This document shows positions 14,958 through 20,069 of a stretch of 20,069 nt of DNA, piece by piece. Within the stretch, counting starts at the first letter, position 1, and every line of letters starts with the position of its first letter. The position numbers and the translations under genes are program-made. The notes beneath the pieces are model-generated. The model searched no databases. It was not told the origin of the DNA and saw only the letters and a list, made by a program, of their open reading frames with translations. Source of the DNA: Thermoleophilia bacterium (GTDB lineage Bacteria; Actinomycetota; Thermoleophilia; Gaiellales; Gaiellaceae); the NCBI GenBank assembly GCA_014534415.1, contig JACVRM010000023.1, positions 1 through 20,069 of the forward strand, given 5' to 3'.

Positions 14958-15947
14958 TCACGCAGTGACTGCGCGCCGGTAGAGGCCGTCGCCCTCGCTC
15001 GCCAGCCCGTGCAGCTCGAGCTCGCCAAGCGCCGACGCGACCGCTGCCGCGTCGAGCCCGGTTGCCGAAACCAGATCGTCGATCGCCGACGCCCCGGCGC
15101 CGAGCGCGTCGAAGACACGTGCCAAGTCGCCGTTCAGCTCGGGCACCGGCGCGGCTGCCGCGGCCACACCAAACGAGCGCAGCACATCGGCGGTGCCCGT
15201 CAGCGGCGTCGCTCCGAGCGCCAGCAGCCGGTTCGTGCCGGCCGAGAGCGCGTTCGTGATCTCACCGGGAACGGCGAACACCTCGCGGCCCTCCTCGAGC
15301 GCGAGGTCGGCCGTGATCAGCGCGCCGCTCCGCTCCCGCGCCTCGACGACGACCGTCGCCGCTGTCAGCCCGGCGATGATCCTGTTCCGCGCCGGAAACC
15401 TCCACGGCGCCGGCTCGACGCCCGGGGCGTACTCCGACACGAGGAGTCCCCGCTCGCGGATTCGCCGCGCGAGCTGCGCGTGGGCCGTCGGGTAGTCGCG
15501 GTCGATGCCGCACCCGAGCACCGCGACCGTCGGGCCGCCCGCCTCGAGCGCTCCGCGATGCGCCTCGGCGTCAACGCCGCGCGCGAGCCCGCTCACGACA
15601 ACGAGCCCGGCGGCCGCCAGCTCCCGGCCGAGCATCCGAGCGACGTGCGCGCCATATGGGGAACACGAGCGAGCACCGACGACCGCGACCGCGGGTACGT
15701 CAAGCAACGCACAGCCGCCGCCTCCGCGGGTGAACACCCCGGGCGGCGGGTCGAAGATGGCGGCCAGCGCGCCCGGGAACTCGCCGGAAGACCGCGGCAG
15801 CCAGCGAATGCCGAGCTCGCGGAGCCGAGCGCGGTACGCGCGCTCGTCGAAGGAGCGGGCGAAGCGGCGGAAACGCTCGTCGCGCGGTGCTGCGACCAGG
15901 TGCTCGCCGCTCTCGGCGGCGAATGCGGCCACGACGAGCTCCGTCAA
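14958..15947 (-). CDS. dprA: DNA-processing protein DprA
   Basis: DprA binds incoming ssDNA during natural transformation and loads RecA. The 329-residue product has a short N-terminal region (1-75), then the Rossmann core with VGARSCSPYG (90-99), SGLARGVDAEAH (119-130), GCGIDRDYP (145-153), WRFPARNRIIAGL (182-194) and RSGALITADLALEEG (206-220). The C-terminus (about 272-328) is a winged-helix-like domain. The start is a TTG at 15947 whose TTGA overlaps the comM stop by 4 nt, with GGGAG a suitable distance upstream; coupling to comM is expected. DprA is also widespread in bacteria not known to be competent, so transformation is not proven. Confidence 0.96.
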   Translation of the reverse strand: MTELVVAAFAAESGEHLVAAPRDERFRRFARSFDERAYRARLRELGIRWLPRSSGEFPGALAAIFDPPPGVFTRGGGGCALLDVPAVAVVGARSCSPYGAHVARMLGRELAAAGLVVVSGLARGVDAEAHRGALEAGGPTVAVLGCGIDRDYPTAHAQLARRIRERGLLVSEYAPGVEPAPWRFPARNRIIAGLTAATVVVEARERSGALITADLALEEGREVFAVPGEITNALSAGTNRLLALGATPLTGTADVLRSFGVAAAAAPVPELNGDLARVFDALGAGASAIDDLVSATGLDAAAVASALGELELHGLASEGDGLYRRAVTA

Positions 15948-17404
15948 GCGGCCAGCTCCCGAGGAGGGCGGTACGCCAGCGCCTCCGCGACGTGGCCCGG
16001 CCCGACAGCGTCGGCGGCTGCGAGCGCCGCGACCGTCTCGGCGAGCCGAGCGACGCGGGCGCGGCCGCGCCCGGACAACGGCAGCCGCTCGACGGCGCGG
16101 TCGAGCAGCGCGTCTGCCGGCGGGGTCCGTGGCGGCCGCGAGGCGGCCAGGCGATCGCGCGCCGCCACAACCCGCTCACGGACGCGATCCGACGCTTCAC
16201 CGTGACTCCCGGCCAACTCGGCGGCGCGCGCCCGCGGCACGGTGACCACGAGGTCGAAGCGGTCGAGCAGCGCCCGCGACAACTTGTCGCGGAACGAGGC
16301 GACGCGCTGAGGAGAGCACGAACATTCGGCGGACGGGTCGCCGCGCGCCCCGCACGGACAGAGGTTCATCGTCCCGACGAGCTGGAAGCGCGCCGGAAAG
16401 ACCGCCCGGCCCTCGACGCGCGCGAGGGCGATCGTCCCGTCCTCCAGCGGCTGGCGCAGCGCTTCCAGCACGGGCCGCTGGAACTCCGGGAGCTCGTCGA
16501 GGAGGAGGACGCCGTTGTGCGCGAGCGTCGCCTCGCCGGGGCGAAGCCCGCTGCCACCGCCTCCGACGACCGCGGGCATCGAGGCGCTGTGGTGCGGCGC
16601 GCGGAACGGCCGCTGTCGCACGAGCCCCGCGCCCGGGCGCAGCAGGCGCGCCACCGAGTGGATCCGGGTGACCTCGAGCGCCTCGTCGACCGTGAGAGGC
16701 GGCAGCACGCCGGGCAGACGTCGGGCCAGCATCGTCTTCCCGGTGCCGGGCGGGCCGGCGAGCAGGAGGTTGTGACCGCCCGCAGCAGCGAGCTCGAGCG
16801 CGCGTCGCGCCCGATGCTGGCCGCGGATGTCGACGAGATCCGGGTAGCGCGGCGTGCTCGGCATCCCATTTGCAGCGACCGGCCGGTGGGGCTCCATCTC
16901 GCCGCGAAGATACGAGGCCAGCTCTGCAAGATGCTCGATCGGGACGGTCTCGATCCCCGCCAGCGCCGCTTCCGGCGCCGACTCGGCCGCGCAGACGATG
17001 CGGGTCAGTCCGTCACGCCGGGCTCCTTCTGCCGCCACGACAACGCCCCCGACGGGGCGCACCGTCCCGTCCAGCGCGAGCTCGCCGACTGCCGCGTGGT
17101 CGCCGACACGCTCGGCAGGAACCTGGTGGGACGCCGCGAGCACCGCGAGCGCGATGGCGAGATCGAAGCTGGATCCCTCCTTGCGAAGCCACGCAGGTGC
17201 GAGATTGACGGTGATCCTCCGCCTCGGCCACTCGAGCCCGGCCGCCGCGATACCGCTGCGAACGCGGTGCTTCGCCTCCTGACACGCCCGGTCTGCGAGC
17301 CCGACGATCGAGAACGCCGGCACGCCCGACTGGAGGTGCGCCTCTACCTCCACTCGCCGAGCCTCGAGGCCGACGAGAGCATGCGTGACGACACGCGAAA
17401 GCAC
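15944..17404 (-). CDS. comM: ComM/YifB-like AAA+ ATPase (Mg-chelatase-related)
   Basis: ComM is a hexameric branch-migration helicase promoting integration of transformed DNA; YifB is the E. coli homologue (506 aa). The 486 residues contain an N-terminal Lon-protease-like domain (SGVPAFSIVGLADRA, 26-40; NLAPAWLRKEGSSFDL, 67-82), Walker A GPPGTGKT (217-224), Walker B LLLDE (300-304), and a cysteine cluster CPCG (349-352) with C361 and C363 that probably binds zinc. The arginine-finger segment LSRALLDRFDL (375-385) is followed by the family's C-terminal domain (LPLSGRGRARVARLAETVAAL). The GTG at 17404 is chosen because homology begins there; the frame's extension to 17563 overlaps the divergent Nudix gene. 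TACGGT 7 nt before the GTG suggests leaderless transcription. It is the first gene of the comM-dprA-oxidoreductase unit. Confidence 0.95.
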   Translation of the reverse strand: MLSRVVTHALVGLEARRVEVEAHLQSGVPAFSIVGLADRACQEAKHRVRSGIAAAGLEWPRRRITVNLAPAWLRKEGSSFDLAIALAVLAASHQVPAERVGDHAAVGELALDGTVRPVGGVVVAAEGARRDGLTRIVCAAESAPEAALAGIETVPIEHLAELASYLRGEMEPHRPVAANGMPSTPRYPDLVDIRGQHRARRALELAAAGGHNLLLAGPPGTGKTMLARRLPGVLPPLTVDEALEVTRIHSVARLLRPGAGLVRQRPFRAPHHSASMPAVVGGGGSGLRPGEATLAHNGVLLLDELPEFQRPVLEALRQPLEDGTIALARVEGRAVFPARFQLVGTMNLCPCGARGDPSAECSCSPQRVASFRDKLSRALLDRFDLVVTVPRARAAELAGSHGEASDRVRERVVAARDRLAASRPPRTPPADALLDRAVERLPLSGRGRARVARLAETVAALAAADAVGPGHVAEALAYRPPRELAA

Positions 17405-17411
17405 GCGACCG

Positions 17412-17417
17412 ACCGTA
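17412..17417 (-). promoter_or_regulatory. -10-like TACGGT before comM
   Basis: TACGGT is followed by 7 nt and then the comM GTG at 17404. There is no SD. The 55-nt gap to the divergent Nudix gene must hold promoters for both genes. No -35 is recognised. Confidence 0.35.
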
Positions 17418-17459
17418 GCCCTCGCCGTTCGCCGGATCGGTGCCCGCTCTGCGCCGAAA

Positions 17460-17990
17460 GTGGAAAATCCAGCGGTGCGACCGTGGCGCAAGCTCGGCGA
17501 GCGAGATGTGTTCCGCGGATACCGGCACGTCGTCGCGCGCCGCTTCGAGCTTCCAGACGGCACGGAGGCGGACTTCGAGGTGCTGGTGAATCCGCCGACG
17601 GTCGCGGTGCTCGCGCTTACGCGCGCCGATGACGTCGTGCTCGTGCGCGAGTTCCGGCCCGGCCCCGAGCGCGTCCTCCTCGAGCTTCCCGGAGGGATCG
17701 TCGACGAAGGCGAGGAACCGCTCGACGCGGCGCGGCGCGAGTTGGTCGAGGAGACCGGCTACGACGGCAACGTCCGGCTCGTCGGCGCGTACAGCGCGTC
17801 CGCCTACTCGACGCATCGTAAGCACACCGTCGTCGCCATCGACTGCAGGCGGGTCGCGGACCCGGCTGCCGACGAACACGTCGACGTCGTGGTTCTCCCG
17901 CTTGCCGAGTTCCGCGAGCACCTTCGCCACGGCGACCTGACCGACGTTGCTGCCGGCTACCAGGGGCTCGACGCGCTCAACCGGCTCTAG
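17460..17990 (+). CDS. Nudix hydrolase, ADP-ribose pyrophosphatase-like
   Basis: Hydrolyses nucleoside diphosphates linked to another moiety; ADP-ribose or a related nucleotide sugar is the most likely substrate. The 176 residues carry a perfect Nudix box G-x5-E-x7-REL-x-EE-x-GY (G79 to Y101), with the ADP-ribose-type N-terminal half that ends in EFRPGPERVLLELPGG. The GTG at 17460 is chosen because it starts just ahead of the conserved region and leaves room for a promoter facing away from comM; an in-frame GTG at 17385 would run inside comM, and GTG 17475 is also possible. The 3' end overlaps the convergent methyltransferase gene by 14 nt, with no terminator between them. Confidence 0.9.
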   Translation: MENPAVRPWRKLGERDVFRGYRHVVARRFELPDGTEADFEVLVNPPTVAVLALTRADDVVLVREFRPGPERVLLELPGGIVDEGEEPLDAARRELVEETGYDGNVRLVGAYSASAYSTHRKHTVVAIDCRRVADPAADEHVDVVVLPLAEFREHLRHGDLTDVAAGYQGLDALNRL

Positions 17991-19098
17991 CGACGAGGAT
18001 GTCCTCGAAAAACTCGCCGGCGCGGCGGCCCGTGCGCCGGTTCACGTGTCGTCGCAGACGCGCGTCGAGGCGGAGACCGGCCCGCGCGAGGATGTCCGGA
18101 TAGAGCGAGCGCCGGTCGTTGACGACCACGACCACCGGCGAGCCGGGCTCGACGGTGTCGCGTACGCGCGACAGCACCGCAGCGATCCCGCGGACGTATG
18201 CCTCGAGCGCCGCCTTGCCGGTCCCCGACGCCGCCGTACCGAGTTCCAGCTCGCGCCGATCGTCGAGCCCGAGCAGCTCGTACGCGTAGCGGTGCTGCTC
18301 GTGGTAGTCGATCAGCCCCGGGTACGGCGGGGACGTCACGACGCCGGCATACGGGCCGTCGAGGTCCACTACGCGGGCGTCGCCGTGCAACACGGTGGCC
18401 TCAGCTCGCCCGGCGCGCACACGGGCAAATGCCTTGAGCCGCTCGACGGTGTCCAGGGCGTAGCGGTGCAGGAAGTGCGACGCGCGCTCGACCGGCCGGC
18501 AGATGCGCCGGTGCTTGTGGCACCAGTACTCGTCCAGCTGGGGTGTACGCGGGAAATCGAGGTCGAAATGCGTGGTGAGGCGCGCAGAGCGCGCGGCGCG
18601 CCCGAGCACGACGCGCAACACCTCGGCGTGCTCGTACTCGTCGCAGAGACCGCGGAAGAACAGGAGCTCCGCCGCGGCACGGGGCGCGAACCACGAGGCG
18701 ACGTACGGCGGGGCTTCAGACGGCGCCGCGCCGTCGAAGCGCTCGAGCCGGGCAACGGCGTCGCGTACCTCGCGCTCGAGCGTAAAGAGGTTGTACCGCG
18801 CCGTCTTGACGCGCATGAGCAGGCAGTTGAACGCGGCGACGTCCACACCGGTCGCCGGCCGGCCGGTCTCGAGCGCCTGCACGAGCGTCGTTCCGGAGCC
18901 GGAAAACGGATCGAGCACGCGGCCGCCGCACCGCACGTAGCGCCCGAGCAGCGCCTCGACGAGCTGCGGAACGAACTTGCCGAGGTAGGGGTGCAGGCGG
19001 TGGACGTGCTTCGTCCGTTCGCGCTCAGGAAGGTCGCGCTCCGACCACGACAGCTCGAGGTCGATGTCCCGGTAGAGCGCCTCCTGCGTACGAGCCAT
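17977..19098 (-). CDS. Solitary DNA methyltransferase (N4/N6 amino-MTase type)
   Basis: S-adenosylmethionine-dependent DNA methylase, probably modifying cytosine N4 or adenine N6. The 373-residue protein begins with KHVHRLHPYLGKFVPQLVEA (30-49), a conserved N-terminal stretch of this family, then motif I LDPFSGSGTT (62-71). Motif IV is TSPPY at 255-259. The 180-residue stretch between them includes YWCHKHRRICRP (191-202), which may form a target-recognition region with Cys/His residues. Motif I before motif IV with an insert between them is an alpha-like order. No restriction endonuclease, specificity subunit or phage gene is adjacent, so this is an orphan methylase as far as the window shows. 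ATG start at 19098; the 3' end overlaps the Nudix gene by 14 nt. Confidence 0.88.
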   Translation of the reverse strand: MARTQEALYRDIDLELSWSERDLPERERTKHVHRLHPYLGKFVPQLVEALLGRYVRCGGRVLDPFSGSGTTLVQALETGRPATGVDVAAFNCLLMRVKTARYNLFTLEREVRDAVARLERFDGAAPSEAPPYVASWFAPRAAAELLFFRGLCDEYEHAEVLRVVLGRAARSARLTTHFDLDFPRTPQLDEYWCHKHRRICRPVERASHFLHRYALDTVERLKAFARVRAGRAEATVLHGDARVVDLDGPYAGVVTSPPYPGLIDYHEQHRYAYELLGLDDRRELELGTAASGTGKAALEAYVRGIAAVLSRVRDTVEPGSPVVVVVNDRRSLYPDILARAGLRLDARLRRHVNRRTGRRAGEFFEDILVARAG

Positions 19099-19130
19099 GT
19101 CGTGCCGACTTCGACGGCCATCCGCAAAAG

Positions 19131-19153
19131 CCTCGTTTTACAGGATCTTTACC
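19131..19153. promoter_or_regulatory. AT-richer island between divergent methylase and secreted-protein genes
   Basis: The 122-nt gap 19099-19220 is GC-rich except for this stretch, which contains TTTACA (19137-19142, 5 of 6 to TTGACA on the + strand) and, on the minus strand, TAAAAC and TAAAGA. It is the likely site of one or both divergent promoters. I cannot pair a convincing -35 and -10. Confidence 0.25.
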
Positions 19154-19203
19154 CAGCGGACAGCAAGCCTTGCGACCGCGCGGCGTCTACTCCACGCCAA
19201 CCT

Positions 19204-19210
19204 AAGGAGG
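19204..19210 (+). promoter_or_regulatory. Strong Shine-Dalgarno of the secreted repeat protein
   Basis: AAGGAGG ends 10 nt before the ATG at 19221, directly ahead of a signal peptide, which fixes the start. The strong site suggests efficient translation. Confidence 0.7.
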
Positions 19211-19220
19211 GTACGGCCAC

Positions 19221-20066
19221 ATGACCAAGCACCTCGTCATCGCAGTACTTGCGGCTCTGATGTTGCCGGCGACCGCTCTCGCCGACCCCGTCTCGGAGGG
19301 CGACCGCCTCAGCGCGGCGGACATCTGCCAGACGCAGCGCGGGGCGATGGGCGTCGCGCAATTCAAGCTGGCGTACGGCACGAACCACGACCGGTCGAAC
19401 GCGTACGGCAAGTGCGTTTCGCGCCAGACGCGAGCGATGCACGCCGCGCGTCACGCCGCCGTTCAGCAGTGCCAGGCCGAGCGGAGGGATCCGAACTTCG
19501 CCCAGACGCACGGCGGCAAGACGTTCGAGCAGTTCTACGGCGGGGGCAAGAAGAACGCCCTCCAGAACTGCATCGCGCAGAAGACGCAGACGGCCCAGCA
19601 GCAGCAGACCGAGCGGGGCATCAACGCGGCGAAGGCGTGCAAGGCACAGCGCACCGCCATGGGCGCCGCCGACTTCGGGCTCCTGTACGGCACGAACGCC
19701 AACCGGCGGAACGCGTTCGGCAAGTGCGTCTCGCGCCTCGAGAGCGAGAGCGAGACGCACGAGCAGAATGCGGCGCAGCAGTGCCGTGCGGAACAGGCCG
19801 ATCCCACATTTCCGGCCGCGCATGGCGGCAAGACGTTCGGCGAGTTCTACGGGCGCAATGCGAACGACAGCGACGCGTTCGGCAACTGCGTGTCGAGCAA
19901 GGCGAAGGCCGCGGCGGCCGAGCGGCAGCAGGCGGTCATCAACGCCGCGAAGATGTGCAAGGCGGAGCGGGCGGCAAATCCGACCGCGTTCCGCAACAAG
20001 TACGGCACGAACGCCAACAAGTCGAACGCCTTCGGCCGCTGCGTCGCGCAGCACGCCAAGGACTGA
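19221..20066 (+). CDS. Secreted protein of five alternating two-cysteine modules, function unknown
   Basis: 281 residues with a clear signal peptide: a KH start, a hydrophobic core of about 15 residues and an ALA cleavage site after residue 21. The mature part has ten cysteines in five pairs: C36/C65, C84/C117, C140/C169, C188/C223 and C246/C274. Modules 1, 3 and 5 (type A) carry YGTN then NA(F/Y)GxCV; modules 2 and 4 (type B) carry DPxF, HGGKTF and FYG before the second Cys. Linkers alternate 18, 22, 18, 22 residues, so the A-B pair repeats every 104-106 residues. It has no Trp, no sortase motif, no membrane anchor and no catalytic motif that I recognise. One disulfide per module is plausible, since the protein is exported. 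Similar hypothetical proteins may exist in related Actinobacteria, but I cannot name a family or function. Confidence 0.88.
   Translation: MTKHLVIAVLAALMLPATALADPVSEGDRLSAADICQTQRGAMGVAQFKLAYGTNHDRSNAYGKCVSRQTRAMHAARHAAVQQCQAERRDPNFAQTHGGKTFEQFYGGGKKNALQNCIAQKTQTAQQQQTERGINAAKACKAQRTAMGAADFGLLYGTNANRRNAFGKCVSRLESESETHEQNAAQQCRAEQADPTFPAAHGGKTFGEFYGRNANDSDAFGNCVSSKAKAAAAERQQAVINAAKMCKAERAANPTAFRNKYGTNANKSNAFGRCVAQHAKD
19326..20042 (+). repeat. A-B-A-B-A tandem module array within the secreted protein
   Basis: From the first to the last cysteine codon. TACGGCACGAAC recurs at 19374, 19686 and 20001 (312 and 315 nt apart) and GGCGGCAAGACGTTCG at 19512 and 19824 (312 nt apart). The repeat is therefore visible in DNA as well as protein, and growth by duplication of an A-B unit is likely. 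Confidence 0.8.
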
Positions 20067-20069
20067 CGC

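Noticed and set aside
14956..14970. AGTCAC-GCA-GTGACT inverted repeat at the dprA stop as a terminator
   Set aside because: The stem is only 6 bp, has no T-tract, and the next gene follows closely on the same strand; at most a minor site.
17405..17563. N-terminal extension of comM
   Set aside because: Family homology starts at the GTG at 17404; the extension is Arg/Ser-rich and overlaps the divergent Nudix gene.
19326..20042. Periodic DNA repeats considered as a CRISPR array or mobile-element repeat
   Set aside because: The period is about 312 nt, repeats diverge at synonymous sites, and they lie in frame in a secreted protein; this is protein-level duplication.

Overview
The window is very GC-rich, densely packed bacterial DNA. 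GC-ending codons dominate, many starts are GTG or TTG, and genes often overlap by 4 nt. Together with the gene content (AddAB-type recombination nuclease, PntAA/PntAB/PntB transhydrogenase, a small CxxC/AT-hook protein) this suggests a high-GC Actinobacteriota genome, plausibly of the Thermoleophilia (Gaiellales/Solirubrobacterales) type. The lineage is an inference; no rRNA or other marker gene is present.

Layout. (1) 1-135 is the 3' end of an unidentified + strand gene. It faces a G-rich hairpin (265-287) that separates it from the next operon. (2) 307-8051, minus strand: a four-gene DNA-repair cluster, addB-addA-metallophosphoesterase-nth, with overlapping or closely spaced genes. (3) 8161-8358, minus strand: a 65-aa two-CxxC protein with a basic AT-hook-like tail and a TTG start behind a strong Shine-Dalgarno (SD) sequence. 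It diverges from (4) 8473-12368, plus strand: an isocitrate/isopropylmalate dehydrogenase family gene followed by the three-gene proton-translocating transhydrogenase pntAA-pntAB-pntB. A redox-balance role linking NAD(P)H-producing oxidation to NADPH supply is the natural reading. (5) 12420-13809, plus strand: an ornithine cyclodeaminase/mu-crystallin family protein and a VOC/glyoxalase-fold protein. (6) 13806-17404, minus strand: comM-dprA-FAD oxidoreductase, where ComM and DprA are factors of natural transformation and ssDNA handling. (7) 17460-17990, plus strand: a Nudix hydrolase. It converges with (8) 17977-19098, minus strand: a solitary DNA methyltransferase with motif I ahead of SPPY. 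(9) 19221-20066, plus strand: a secreted protein built of five two-cysteine modules in an alternating A-B-A-B-A order.

The most novel-looking items are the secreted alternating-module cysteine protein at the right edge; perfect inverted repeats over the expected -35 regions upstream of addB and of the dehydrogenase; and a recurrent TANNNT hexamer 6-9 nt upstream of six start codons that lack a good SD, which points to leaderless transcripts. A further unusual point is that both AddA-like and AddB-like subunits carry a four-cysteine (Fe-S type) nuclease domain. No rRNA, tRNA, CRISPR array, insertion sequence or integrase was seen.
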